Shown here: piece after piece, positions 35,230-43,936 of the stretch
Numbering within the stretch: the first letter of the stretch is position 1
How the letters are laid out: the number at the start of each line of letters is the position of its first letter
Assembly (NCBI GenBank): GCA_964636325.1
Contig: CAZWRV010000043.1
Location: forward strand, 1-47,737
Direction: 5' to 3'
Origin: CAZWRV01 sp964636325
Lineage (GTDB): Bacteria > Verrucomicrobiota > Lentisphaeria > Victivallales > GWF2-50-93
DNA: 47,737 nucleotides
Program-made: the position numbers and the translations under genes
The notes under the pieces: generated by a model
What the model was told of the DNA's origin: nothing
Database searches by the model: none
The model's input: the letters and a program-made list of their open reading frames with translations, nothing else

Positions 35230-35447
35230 CAGCGCTTGTCCCATTCCCTCCTAATCTTTCTCTGCCATTTCACGGGATCGGCCGCAGGCTTGAAGTTCCC
35301 TATGCATGCTTTAATCCTGTTCCAGTCAGGTTTTTTTTTGTCGTCCGTATCGACAGTAAGCAGCCCCTTCCCCGTTTTGGGAAGACGTTTCGGCTCAAGA
35401 GGGATTATGATACCATGCCTGATCCGAGTCTCAATTGTAATATACAT
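35229..35447 (-). CDS. Probable VapB-type antitoxin
   Basis: The 72-residue product lies directly upstream of the PIN toxin and overlaps it as ATGA. It begins with MYITIETRIRHGIIIPLEPKR, a short beta-strand-rich segment like an AbrB/DUF104-type DNA-binding N-terminus, and ends in a basic, Trp-containing tail (DPVKWQRKIRREWDKR) likely to bind the toxin. Recognition is mainly by context and size. An upstream TTG would add two residues; the ATG at 35447 follows a GGGG-rich site. Confidence 0.72.
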   Translation of the reverse strand: MYITIETRIRHGIIIPLEPKRLPKTGKGLLTVDTDDKKKPDWNRIKACIGNFKPAADPVKWQRKIRREWDKR

Positions 35448-35523
35448 ATTCAACCCCGATGATTTATAATGTAGGAATATACAACTTCATTGCCAAAATA
35501 AAATACAAGAGGGGAAATGGAGG

Positions 35524-36324
35524 CTATGAGAGCAGGAATTCCTCATATCCCGGATTCTTGAAGCATTTTGCGCCCAGTGCCTTAGCCAGAGGGTCGGCTT
35601 CGGGGGAGCATAATCCCTGGTGGAGGTGTCGGCGCCATCCTTCGGCGTATTTGAACTTGCCGGAGGACCTGCCGACTTCGGCGCAGACGTCCTCCATGGT
35701 CTTGAGGTACGAGTCGATTCCCTGGCTTGCATCGAGCCATTCCTTCTGGGACTTGTGGCAGGCGAGCATGGAGCGCTTCTTCGCCATGATGCCGGTGATG
35801 TCTACGAAGAGTTCGGCCCTGACCGCGCGGCGCAGCGGATCGCGCATGCCCCACGGGAGGGAATGGTAGACGGTTACTTCCTGCTTTATCGGCGGGAGGG
35901 GCGGGGTTACGGGGAAGTTCCTCATACCGCGGCAGAACGCGGCGGTCACGGCGAGGCGGCAGGTGTTGCTGTGGTCCTCCATGTATTCGCTGGGTGACTG
36001 GGTTAGCAGGATTTCCGGTGCGACCTCGCGCATGACGGATCCCATCCGCGCAAGGATACCCTTCTCGTAGAATATGTCGATGTCGTTCACGAGGCTCTCA
36101 TGGAAGACTGCACCGGCGTATTTCGCCGCCTCCATCGCCTCCAGGCGGCGTATCGACACGATGGCTCCGGCGTCAAGCTTTTCCGTCCCGCAGGAGCCGT
36201 TCGCCACGTTCATGTAATGGATTTCATATCCGGCGTCCTTGAGCAGCATCAGCGTTCCGGACATCATGAACTCGATGTCGTCGGGATGCGCCGCCACGGC
36301 GAAGGCTGTCTTCCTTGATGGCAT
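35524..36324 (-). CDS. PIG-L-family sugar N-deacetylase
   Basis: The 266-residue enzyme is of the LmbE/PIG-L type, which removes N-acetyl groups from GlcNAc-containing compounds in a zinc-dependent reaction. The metal-binding AAHPDD motif is at 11-16 and the second histidine motif lies in EDHSNTCR (H118). A strand with EIHYMNVANGSCG lies between them, as in the family. The ATG at 36324 has GGGGAG upstream and removes a non-conserved 12-residue extension. With the NagB-like gene just upstream on the same strand and a GH20 enzyme in the window, a role in amino-sugar breakdown is likely. Confidence 0.88.
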   Translation of the reverse strand: MPSRKTAFAVAAHPDDIEFMMSGTLMLLKDAGYEIHYMNVANGSCGTEKLDAGAIVSIRRLEAMEAAKYAGAVFHESLVNDIDIFYEKGILARMGSVMREVAPEILLTQSPSEYMEDHSNTCRLAVTAAFCRGMRNFPVTPPLPPIKQEVTVYHSLPWGMRDPLRRAVRAELFVDITGIMAKKRSMLACHKSQKEWLDASQGIDSYLKTMEDVCAEVGRSSGKFKYAEGWRRHLHQGLCSPEADPLAKALGAKCFKNPGYEEFLLS

Positions 36325-36452
36325 CCTATCTTCTCCCCATTGAGCGGGTTGCGCCCGCAACCTTTATGCGTATAAGTTCCAAGCTCCAGAATCCAAATCC
36401 CAAATAATTTCAATTTACAAATTCCAAGCTGCGCTGTTCGGGCTTCAGGTCC

Positions 36453-36480
36453 AGATTTCCGGCGGCAGGCCGGGAAATCT
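36453..36480. repeat. Hairpin downstream of the NagB-like gene
   Basis: AGATTTCC (36453-36460) pairs with GGAAATCT (36473-36480), extended by GGC/GCC with one bulged base around a five-base loop. It begins five bases after the end of the NagB-like gene on the minus strand. There is no T-run, so it may be a processing or weak termination signal. The rest of the 160-base gap is AT-rich with a TTCCAAGCT direct repeat. Confidence 0.4.
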
Positions 36481-36484
36481 GAAA

Positions 36485-37411
36485 TCAATGCATCTCGACT
36501 TCGCAGGTTCCGATCCCGCTCCTGAGGAAGTTGAACTGGACGTTCGGGTGTTCCGCCATCAGGGACATCGGTACTGCGGAGTCGACGATCTTCTCCGAGA
36601 TCATGAGGGTCGTGAGACGAATCCCGAATGGATTGTCGTGGTGGCCGGGATGCCATATGGAGACCTTCTCGGCCTTCCAGGTTTCGACTGGGCCGACCGA
36701 CACCGCCTGCTGTGGGACGTTCTGGACCACGCCTCCGCCGGAGGTGCGCGCGTTCTGTATGAGTGTGATCGGGTGGAGGTCGACGACGCGGGTGGTCAGC
36801 TTCCTGTATTCGGAGGGGGGAGGGGGGCTGTCCTTGTATTTGCCCTCGCGCTTAGGCGGATCGTTGAATGCCCAGTGCTTGACCTCGCCCTGGCCGCCCT
36901 GCATGACGACGCAGCGGGCGCAGTCCCACGATTTCCTGTAGTCCCTTGAATCGGCCTTGGGGAAGAGTATCTGCTCCCTTGGCATGCGCAGCTCCTTGCG
37001 TATCCTGTTGAAGCATAAGTCCATGTCGGCCCTGGCGAATCCGAGCGGGAAATCCTCGTCCACCTCCTTGCCGCCGATCACCCATTCGTCCATTCCCCAG
37101 AAGAAGCAGTTCCTGAGGTTCAGGCCGAGCTCGTTGACCAGGCGCGCCACAAGGGGGAGCTGCTCGGTGGGGCCGATCGGCCCGCAGATTCCCGCCGGAT
37201 TGTCAGGAGTCGCCTGCTTCCAGGCGGTAATGTATTCCAGCGCCTCCGCCAGGTAGAAGTCCTCGACGGTGTCGTAGAACTTTACGGTGAAGCCTTTACG
37301 CCCGAGCGTCTCGAGCTTCTTCGGCGTGAGGCGGGCGGCGTCGTCAAGGATTTCCTTGTCGAGAGTCGTGTAATCCCACCAGCCGGGGGCGACCTTGCTG
37401 ACATTCCTCAT
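36485..37411 (-). CDS. Glucosamine-6-phosphate deaminase-like protein
   Basis: The 308-residue protein resembles the NagB/6-phosphogluconolactonase fold. NagB converts glucosamine-6-phosphate to fructose-6-phosphate and ammonia. The segment FFWGMDEW (D108-E109) corresponds to the conserved NLDEY-like active-site strand, and ICGPIGPTEQLPL (75-87) to the phosphate-binding loop. The sequence is divergent and longer than classical NagB (about 265) with an inserted region near 180-215 containing KDSPPPPSEY, so another sugar phosphate may be the substrate. GGAGG lies six bases before the ATG. It precedes the PIG-L gene on the same strand. Confidence 0.75.
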   Translation of the reverse strand: MRNVSKVAPGWWDYTTLDKEILDDAARLTPKKLETLGRKGFTVKFYDTVEDFYLAEALEYITAWKQATPDNPAGICGPIGPTEQLPLVARLVNELGLNLRNCFFWGMDEWVIGGKEVDEDFPLGFARADMDLCFNRIRKELRMPREQILFPKADSRDYRKSWDCARCVVMQGGQGEVKHWAFNDPPKREGKYKDSPPPPSEYRKLTTRVVDLHPITLIQNARTSGGGVVQNVPQQAVSVGPVETWKAEKVSIWHPGHHDNPFGIRLTTLMISEKIVDSAVPMSLMAEHPNVQFNFLRSGIGTCEVEMH

Positions 37412-37457
37412 TGAGTTCCTCCAGTGCGCAGGGTTGACGGAAATTACCGCCTGACTA

Positions 37458-37731
37458 TATACTCCTTCAGCGTGAAAATTTACATTTTGACGAGCAAGAT
37501 TTGGGATTGGATTTTTTCGTTCCGACCGAGCGGCGACATGAATGTCGTCCGAGGAAGGAACGGAAAAATACGGCCCAAAGATGCTCGCCGCAAGGCGGTT
37601 GCGGTCTTTCGGTTTTGCTCCGCACCCTTCGAGAACCTTCGATACCTCGGTATCGGCGGTCTCTCAGAATGCGAAGCAAATTCCAAAATTTCCGCAATCA
37701 AAATGTAAATTTTTCAGCCTAAAGGAGTATA
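37458..37731. mobile_element. 274-bp MITE-like element with 31-32-bp inverted ends
   Basis: The left end (37458-37488, starting TATACTCCTT) and right end (37700-37731) are inverted repeats matching at about 28 of 32 positions. TATA at both edges would fit a TA target duplication, as for IS630/mariner-derived MITEs. The interior has no convincing gene but several dyads: TTTTTTCGTTCC/GGAACGGAAAAA (37512-37568), CGACAT-GA-ATGTCG (37534-37547) and GATACC-TC-GGTATC (37641-37654). It fills most of the 363-base gap between the NagB-like gene and the esterase. Related ends occur at 38750-38812 and 32541-32571. Confidence 0.8.
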
Positions 37732-37774
37732 CCTTGGGAGCGTCGGAAATCAAGCTGCCGAGGGGCGTTTGCCC

Positions 37775-38734
37775 CTATTTGCCCTGGTCTTTTTCAATGA
37801 AGTCCAGCGCTTCGGAAAGGGACTGCGACGAGCAGAGTTCGTGCTTCATGCCTGGGACGTCGACGACCTGCGCTGGTATGCCGTCCTCCTCCAGGAGCTT
37901 CTTGACCTTGAAGATTTCAGGATAGAAGCTGTCCCCCTTTCCGGTGATGAAGGAATAGCGGACCTTTGCGGCGCGAGCCTTCTCGATCATCGCTCCGCCG
38001 ACAATATCCCGGATCATCCCAGTCGCCATGGCGAAGGTGCGCTCGCCTCCGCGCTGGGCTTCGGTATCCTCGTTCTGCCTGTATGCCACGGCGCCGCAGA
38101 CGGGGATTGCGCCCGTAAACATCTCCGGATGGACCAGCGGCAGGTATGATGCGACGACCCCGCCGCCGGATAGTCCGCATGAATAGACCCGCCTGCGGTC
38201 GATCTTGTAGATCTCCGCCATCTTGTATGCGGCGAGGACGGCGAGACCCGCGCGGCGCGACGGCTTCTGGTCGTTGCCTGCGTTTTCAGGCGAGACGAAG
38301 ATTAGGCGGCGTCGCTCAAGGCAGTCGATGAGCTGCTGGGGGACTCCTTCAATCTTGTCCGGATGGATGTAGACGATGAGTCCGGAAGCGGACTTCTTCG
38401 AGCAGGTCGAGGGGACATATATGCAGAACCTCTCCTTGAAGAGGTCGAAGTCATACTCCAACTGCGGGCATTGGTTGTCGATCTTCGGCAAGGCGCCGGG
38501 GAAGGACTTCACCTGGACTGACGCGCCCTTCGGCAGGGCTGGCGCCGCCTCCATGGGGTTGTCCCCCTGGCCGTCCGTCTTCTTGACGGCCTTCTTGACC
38601 TTGAATCCGGGGAGGCTTGTCTGGTTTCCGAAGCCCTGCCCTGAGGCGGAGGCCCCTGATGCAAGGCAGAGCAGCAGCGGCAGAAGGGCGGATATGGCGG
38701 CGGAAGCCAAGGCTGGAATATGTTTCATGGTCAT
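37775..38734 (-). CDS. Secreted alpha/beta hydrolase esterase
   Basis: The 319-residue protein has a signal peptide (about 1-31, with ALASAAISALLPLLLCLASG) and an alpha/beta hydrolase domain of the PHB-depolymerase/feruloyl-esterase kind. The chain has RFCIYVPSTC, LIVYIHPDK as the oxyanion strand, and the nucleophile elbow YSCGLSGGG with S189. The likely catalytic histidine is in PGMKHELC near the end. It should be exported and act on extracellular esters, possibly polysaccharide side groups. Cysteine pairs may form disulfides. It is flanked on both sides by MITE-like elements. Confidence 0.82.
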   Translation of the reverse strand: MTMKHIPALASAAISALLPLLLCLASGASASGQGFGNQTSLPGFKVKKAVKKTDGQGDNPMEAAPALPKGASVQVKSFPGALPKIDNQCPQLEYDFDLFKERFCIYVPSTCSKKSASGLIVYIHPDKIEGVPQQLIDCLERRRLIFVSPENAGNDQKPSRRAGLAVLAAYKMAEIYKIDRRRVYSCGLSGGGVVASYLPLVHPEMFTGAIPVCGAVAYRQNEDTEAQRGGERTFAMATGMIRDIVGGAMIEKARAAKVRYSFITGKGDSFYPEIFKVKKLLEEDGIPAQVVDVPGMKHELCSSQSLSEALDFIEKDQGK

Positions 38735-38749
38735 CGCCTGAACCCCAGT

Positions 38750-38812
38750 TATACTCCTTTAGACTGAAAAATACTATAATCTCATTGAGGCATTTTCAAA
38801 CTAAAGGTGTAT
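38750..38812. mobile_element. 63-bp foldback element related to the 274-bp MITE
   Basis: The sequence runs from TATACTCCTTTAGACTGAAA to a complementary end finishing CTAAAGGTGTAT. Its left half is nearly the same as the outer 23 bases of the 274-bp element, so it looks like two ends joined with almost no interior. It lies between the esterase start and the RND gene stop, where it could act as a hairpin in the esterase leader or a terminator for the RND transcript. Confidence 0.65.
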
Positions 38813-38864
38813 GACGTTCCGGCCAATGAGGTATCTTCAGCCTATGTGCGGGAAGTTTGGAATC

Positions 38865-41800
38865 TTATTTTTCTGCGGGCGATTCCGGAGGCTTCGGCTC
38901 CGGGCCGGGATACTTCGCGAAGAGGAAGTAGAGCATGGGTATCACGTAGAGCGTGAGTATGGTGGACGAGACGAGGCCGCCTATGACGGCGATTCCGCAG
39001 CTTGACCTCAGCTCTGAGCCGAGGCCTGTTCCGGCGGCCATGGGCCATATGCCGATGATCGCGGCTATGCTGGTCATTATGATCGGCCTGAACTTCGAGA
39101 CTGACGCCTCGAACATCGCCTTGCCGGGAGGCATGCCTTCCGCCCTCAGGATCACCAGCTGGTCCATGATCAGGATCGCATTGTTGACCACGATGCCGAT
39201 CAGCATGACGCAGCCGAGGAGCCCCATCATCGACAGGGCGTTTCCCGTGAGATAAAGGGATGAGAAGATGCCTATCAGGGAAAGCGGGAGTGTTATGAGT
39301 ATGATGACGGGCTGCGTCCAGGATTCGAGCACTGCGGCGATGAGCAGGTACGTGAGTATCGACGCGGCGATTATAGCCTCAAGGAAGTCCAGCTGAGCCT
39401 CCTTCATCTTCTCGACCTTTCCTGCGAACCTCATGCTGTAGCCGGGAGGCAGGAGCGCCGAAACGCTCCTTTCCAGGAACTTGACCGCGTCGCCGAGCGC
39501 GACGCCGGGCGCGGGGTTGGCGAAAACCTTGACGATCCTGCGCTTGTCGTCCCGGGCGATCTGTATAGGGATGCTGTCCTGTGCTATGTTCGCGACGGAC
39601 TCCAGCCCCAGCGGGCGGCCGCTGCTGGAGGAGTGCGTGAACTCCCTGAGCTGCTCGACTCCCATCTCGTCGGACATGACGATCCTTATGTCGTATGAGC
39701 GGTCTGCCGACTTGTATGTCCCCTGCTTGATCCCTTCGATGTTGCCTCGCAGGATGGTTCCGATGAGGCGCGACGGTATTTCCATGTCCTGCAGGACAGG
39801 ACGCTTCGGGACGACCTTGATTTCCGGCTTTTCTGTCCTGATGTTGTTGTCCACGTCCGCCAGGAGGCCGCTTCCGTCCGCGGCCTTGCAGGCCTCCAGC
39901 CCCAGCTTCCGCAGCACGGAGAGGTCGTCGCCTGAAATCTCAAGCTCGATTTCCGACGCGGCGCCGCCGATGATGGACGGCACGTTGACCGTGACTATGC
40001 AGTCGGACTCCTGCGCGAACTCCTTCCTGAACATTTCGCGCATCTGCTCCATGTCGAGGCGCCTGTCGTTCTTGCCGGTGGTCTTGACTGTCATCTCGGC
40101 CAGATATACGCCTTCGGCGACCTGTCCGATGACTCCCTGCACCTTGCCTATGACCGTGGAGCAAGAGAGGACTTCGGGGAGGCTCCGGATCTTCTTCTCG
40201 AACTCCAGCGTCCGCCTGATGTTCTCCTCGATGTTGCAGTATGACGGGTATTCGACCTTGATGATGAACTCGCCGCGGTCGCTGTCGGGGAAGAAGGTCA
40301 TGCCCACCTTTGGTACGATGAGGATGAATGTCAGGACGAAGACGGCAGCGAACGCCGAAAAGAAGACGAACGGATGCGGCCTTACGAGGGACAGGCTCCT
40401 GGAATATCCCCGCTGGAGCCTGTCGTAGAATCTGTTCCAGAATCCGGTGTAGAGCCTCATGAGCATCATGTGCCCGGGCATATCCTTGCGCAGGAAGACC
40501 GCGGATAGAATCGGCGTCAGGGTGAAGCTTATGAACAGCGAGACCAGCGTCGCGACGGTCATGGTGACGGCGAAGGGCGTGAAGTATCTTCCGACGATGG
40601 ACGACATCATCGCGATGGGGACGAACACCACCACGTTCGTCGTCGCGCTCGCGAAGACGGGCAGGGCGACCTCGCCGGTTCCCGCCGCAGCGGCCTCGCG
40701 GGGCCCGCTCCCCCCGCCCAGCTTCGTGAAGATGTTCTCGATCACGATTATCGAGTTGGTGACAAGCACTCCGACCGAGGTGCCGAGCGCCAGCAGAGTG
40801 GGGTTGTTGAAGGTGTAGCCGAACTGGCGCATCGCGACGAACGTTATGATGACGGACATCGGCATGCTTAGCGCGATTATGGCCGTCGAGCGTATCTCGT
40901 GGAGGAACATGAAAAGGATCAGCGACGTGAGGAGTATCCCCATGATGACGCTGCCCCAGGCGTCGTCGACGCTGGCCCTGATGAACTCGGCATCGTCGGT
41001 GAACCAGACGAGCTTCATTCCGCCGGGCAGGCTTCCGGATGATTCGACCGCGCCCACGGCCTCGCGTATCCTGTCGACCACCTTCACGGTGTTGGCCTCC
41101 CCCTTCTTTATGACCTTGATGTTGACGGCGGGGGTTCCGTTGTAGAACGCCTTCGTCCTGTTCTTCTTGGAGACCATCTCCACCTGGGCGACGTCGCCGA
41201 CATATATCCTGCCGTCGCGGCCGCTGCCGATCTCGAGCCTCATGATCTCGTCGAGGCTCTTGAACTCCGAGTCGTATGTGACGTTGATCTCCTGGACTCC
41301 GTCGCGTATGGCGCCGGCCGGTATCTTTATGTTGTTCTCGGCGAGCTTGGCGATTATGGACGCGGTCGTGAGGCCCGCGGCGGAAAGCCTCTTCCTGTCG
41401 ACGGTGATGTGCACTTCGAGCTTTTCGCCGCCTGTCACCTGCACCTCGGCGACGCCCTCCAGCGTGGAGAGCCTGTCCGAAAGCGTCTCGTCGGCGTAGT
41501 CGTAGAGAGAGTCTATCGGCAGGTCGCCCGTGAGCAGGATGGTGGCCACAGGCTTGGAGTTCGGATCGAACTTGAGTATCTTAGGCGACTCGACGTCCGG
41601 CGGCAGATCGTTCAGGATGAGATCGAGCTTCTCCCTCACGTCCATCGCGGCGATGTCGACGTCCACCGAGAGCTGGAACTCGAGTACCGTGACGCATACG
41701 TTCTCCATGCAGTTCGACTGCACGTGCTTGAGCCCGTCCACGTTGCTTACGGCGTCCTCTATCCTCTTCGCCACGTCGACCTCGATCTCGACCGGCGACG

Positions 41801-41960
41801 CCCCCGGATAGACCGTCGTTATCGTCACATAGGGGATGTCTATGTCGGGCATCACGTTGAGGCCTATCCGTCGGTATGCGCTGAGCCCGGCCAGGAAGAG
41901 GACGAGGATGACGACGGTCATCGCGATAGGACGCCTAATTGAAAAATCGCTGAGGAACAT
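38865..41960 (-). CDS. RND efflux transporter, inner-membrane permease
   Basis: The 1031-residue permease is of the AcrB/HAE1 type: an N-terminal amphipathic start FLSDFSIRRPIAMTVVILVL, two large periplasmic regions, and two sets of membrane helices. The porter motif DVREKLDLILNDLPP is present. The TM4 position that carries the Asp-Asp proton relay in AcrB reads GVLVTNSIIVIENI here, with T401-N402 in place of both aspartates, and TM10 reads GIVVNNAILIMDQ without the lysine. The energy-coupling residues are therefore not the classical ones. It follows the membrane-fusion gene after four bases; no outer-membrane TolC partner is in the window. Confidence 0.95.
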   Translation of the reverse strand: MFLSDFSIRRPIAMTVVILVLFLAGLSAYRRIGLNVMPDIDIPYVTITTVYPGASPVEIEVDVAKRIEDAVSNVDGLKHVQSNCMENVCVTVLEFQLSVDVDIAAMDVREKLDLILNDLPPDVESPKILKFDPNSKPVATILLTGDLPIDSLYDYADETLSDRLSTLEGVAEVQVTGGEKLEVHITVDRKRLSAAGLTTASIIAKLAENNIKIPAGAIRDGVQEINVTYDSEFKSLDEIMRLEIGSGRDGRIYVGDVAQVEMVSKKNRTKAFYNGTPAVNIKVIKKGEANTVKVVDRIREAVGAVESSGSLPGGMKLVWFTDDAEFIRASVDDAWGSVIMGILLTSLILFMFLHEIRSTAIIALSMPMSVIITFVAMRQFGYTFNNPTLLALGTSVGVLVTNSIIVIENIFTKLGGGSGPREAAAAGTGEVALPVFASATTNVVVFVPIAMMSSIVGRYFTPFAVTMTVATLVSLFISFTLTPILSAVFLRKDMPGHMMLMRLYTGFWNRFYDRLQRGYSRSLSLVRPHPFVFFSAFAAVFVLTFILIVPKVGMTFFPDSDRGEFIIKVEYPSYCNIEENIRRTLEFEKKIRSLPEVLSCSTVIGKVQGVIGQVAEGVYLAEMTVKTTGKNDRRLDMEQMREMFRKEFAQESDCIVTVNVPSIIGGAASEIELEISGDDLSVLRKLGLEACKAADGSGLLADVDNNIRTEKPEIKVVPKRPVLQDMEIPSRLIGTILRGNIEGIKQGTYKSADRSYDIRIVMSDEMGVEQLREFTHSSSSGRPLGLESVANIAQDSIPIQIARDDKRRIVKVFANPAPGVALGDAVKFLERSVSALLPPGYSMRFAGKVEKMKEAQLDFLEAIIAASILTYLLIAAVLESWTQPVIILITLPLSLIGIFSSLYLTGNALSMMGLLGCVMLIGIVVNNAILIMDQLVILRAEGMPPGKAMFEASVSKFRPIIMTSIAAIIGIWPMAAGTGLGSELRSSCGIAVIGGLVSSTILTLYVIPMLYFLFAKYPGPEPKPPESPAEK

Positions 41961-41964
41961 GGCG

Positions 41965-43176
41965 CTATTCGGTTTTAGGCATGACTGACACGGCCGTTCC
42001 TTCGGACAGGAATGCCTGGCCGCCGGTAACGACGTCCATGGACAAGTCCTCCAGGTTTCTTATCTCGACGAATCCGCCGTCGCTTATGCCCCTCTCGACC
42101 TGGAAGGGGCGGGCCTTTCCGCCTTCGACCGAATAGATCACCGGTTTGGAGCCGCTTGTCGCGATGACGCTCTCCCTCGGCACCCCGACGCCCTCCCGCT
42201 CGAGAAGTATCAGGTCGATCGTGCAGAGCATCCCGCTGACCATCCTGTCGCTGCAGGGGAGCGAAATCTCGATCTCGAATGTCCTGTTCGAAGGGTTTAT
42301 CGACGGCGACTTGTATGAGACGGCGGCGTCGGCGAGCTTTTCGCCTGACATGTCGTAGACCGCGGCCTTCGTCTCCTTCACCTTGATGCGCGGATAGCAG
42401 TTGGAGCTCAGCAGTATTGATATCTTAAGCTTCTCCGGATTCTCTATCCTGAGGACGGTCTCGCCCTTCTTGGCGTATTCGCCCGGCTTCTTGAAGGTTC
42501 TTACCACGACTCCGCCAATCGGGGACGTGATGATGGAGTCCTCCAGCTCCTTCTCTGCGATCCTGAGGTTGCTGGCCGCCTGGTTCACGAGGACGTTCGC
42601 ATGCTCGAGGCTGGATTCGGCGCTGAGGATGTCGGCCTTGGCCTTCTTGAACCTGAGCTCCGCCTGCTCGTAGCTGTCGTCGGATATCACCTTGCTTTCG
42701 ACGAGCTTTTTGGCCCTGTCGAAGTCGGTGATGCTCTTGTCGCACTGGAGCTTGACTATGTCCAGGTCGATCTTGATCTTGGCGAGCTGCGTCTCGGAGA
42801 CCCTCTTGTTCTGCTTCGCTATTTCGACCTTGTTCTGCAGGTTGACCTTGTCGCTCTGGAACAGCATGGCGCCCTTCGCGACCATGCTGCCCTCGTCGAC
42901 CATGAGGCCGTCTATGACGCCGTCCACCCTGGCGCAGATGTCCGCGTACTCTTCGGGCTCTATGCTGCCTTCCACCCTCAGCTTCTCCTGGAACAGCATC
43001 CTGACCGGCTTCGAGGTCCTGACCTTGACGGACTGGGGGGCCTGCTCCTTCTTCTTTCCGCCGCATCCGGCGAGAAGCGGGAGGATGAGCAGCAGTGCGG
43101 CCAGGCATGCTCCCGCGGCCGGAAATCCGCCGCGGCCGGGCCTTGCCGCCTCCTGGGCGGTCCGTGCAGCTTTCAT
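41965..43176 (-). CDS. RND efflux membrane-fusion (periplasmic adaptor) lipoprotein
   Basis: The 403-residue adaptor connects the RND permease to an outer-membrane channel. It has a lipoprotein signal with lipobox LLAGC (C38), a lipoyl half-motif VDGVIDGLMVDEGSMVAKG, a long alpha-hairpin rich in Lys/Gln/Glu, and the returning half IGGVVVRTFKKPGEYAKKGE. The ATG at 43176 is chosen because GGAG lies six bases upstream and it overlaps the tetR stop as ATGA. A longer frame would duplicate tetR sequence. Genes run tetR, adaptor, permease. Confidence 0.93.
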   Translation of the reverse strand: MKAARTAQEAARPGRGGFPAAGACLAALLLILPLLAGCGGKKKEQAPQSVKVRTSKPVRMLFQEKLRVEGSIEPEEYADICARVDGVIDGLMVDEGSMVAKGAMLFQSDKVNLQNKVEIAKQNKRVSETQLAKIKIDLDIVKLQCDKSITDFDRAKKLVESKVISDDSYEQAELRFKKAKADILSAESSLEHANVLVNQAASNLRIAEKELEDSIITSPIGGVVVRTFKKPGEYAKKGETVLRIENPEKLKISILLSSNCYPRIKVKETKAAVYDMSGEKLADAAVSYKSPSINPSNRTFEIEISLPCSDRMVSGMLCTIDLILLEREGVGVPRESVIATSGSKPVIYSVEGGKARPFQVERGISDGGFVEIRNLEDLSMDVVTGGQAFLSEGTAVSVMPKTE

Positions 43177-43802
43177 CGGCATCTCCTGTATTTCAGGCCG
43201 GGCATTATTCCTCCAAGCACCCTGTCCACTATCGAACGCCTGATGGCGCCCATGGATCGCTGGAAACCGGAGCCGAACATCTCCCGGACCAGGACCTTGT
43301 TCTGCTCGTAGAAGATGCACTGGGAGATGATCGAGAATATGATCATGTTCACATCCTCCGCCGCGGCGCTGCTGGGTAGCCCCATGCGGACATAGTGCTC
43401 AATGGCCGCCAGGCGGGGCCTGATGTATTCCCCGTAAATCTCCGGGAAGACCGAGGACGGATCGAGCATCTCCCTGAACATTATCATGTGCAGCCGGCGG
43501 TGGACGGGGTCGGGATTCGTGATGTTGGCGAAGAACTTCTCCGTCCAGCGCCTGATCGCCCCCTCCCATTCGGAACGGCTCGAAATCATGGCGATGGCGG
43601 TGTTCTCCGAGCCCACCATCGAGAAAAGATGGTCCACGACGCTTTTGTAAAGCGACTCCTTGGACCTGAAGTGGTAGTTCACGGCGGCGACGTTCGCGCC
43701 GGCCCTGCGGCAGATCCCACGCACGGTGGTCGCGTGGAAGCCCTTCTCGGCGAACTCGGCCTCCGCCGCGCCGAGTATCCTGCGCCTGGTCTCGTCCGTC
43801 AT
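43173..43802 (-). CDS. TetR-family transcriptional regulator
   Basis: The 209-residue regulator has the TetR helix-turn-helix near the N-terminus (ILGAAEAEFAEKGFHATTVRGICRRAGANVAAVNYHF) and a longer helical ligand-binding domain with a CerR/DUF1956-like C-terminal part. It is the first gene of the efflux operon and probably represses it. The ATG at 43802 has GGAGG ten bases upstream and trims ten non-conserved residues. Candidate operators lie immediately upstream at 43823-43849. Confidence 0.92.
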   Translation of the reverse strand: MTDETRRRILGAAEAEFAEKGFHATTVRGICRRAGANVAAVNYHFRSKESLYKSVVDHLFSMVGSENTAIAMISSRSEWEGAIRRWTEKFFANITNPDPVHRRLHMIMFREMLDPSSVFPEIYGEYIRPRLAAIEHYVRMGLPSSAAAEDVNMIIFSIISQCIFYEQNKVLVREMFGSGFQRSMGAIRRSIVDRVLGGIMPGLKYRRCR

Positions 43803-43822
43803 GCCCGTTGATCCTCCGTTTG

Positions 43823-43849
43823 TTAAACACAAGTTTAAAACATATGTTT
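43823..43849. promoter_or_regulatory. Candidate TetR operators upstream of the efflux operon
   Basis: Two dyads lie about 20-47 bases upstream of the TetR start codon: TTAAAC-ACAA-GTTTAA (43823-43838) and the perfect palindrome AAACATATGTTT (43838-43849). They share the half-site GTTTAA/TTAAAC, as expected for tandem sites of one regulator. Autoregulation of the tetR-adaptor-permease operon is the natural inference. Confidence 0.6.
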
Positions 43850-43936
43850 AAAATATCAAGGGGCAGCGGGGGGGAATTCTTCGGGAACCGTTTGAGGATG
43901 GTGTTTCCGGGGCCGTCCGCCCGGAGCGGCGGCGGT

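Noticed and set aside
37480..37925. Short frames inside and beside the 274-bp element
   Set aside because: Frames exist on both strands with no start signals or domain; the interior is dominated by hairpins.
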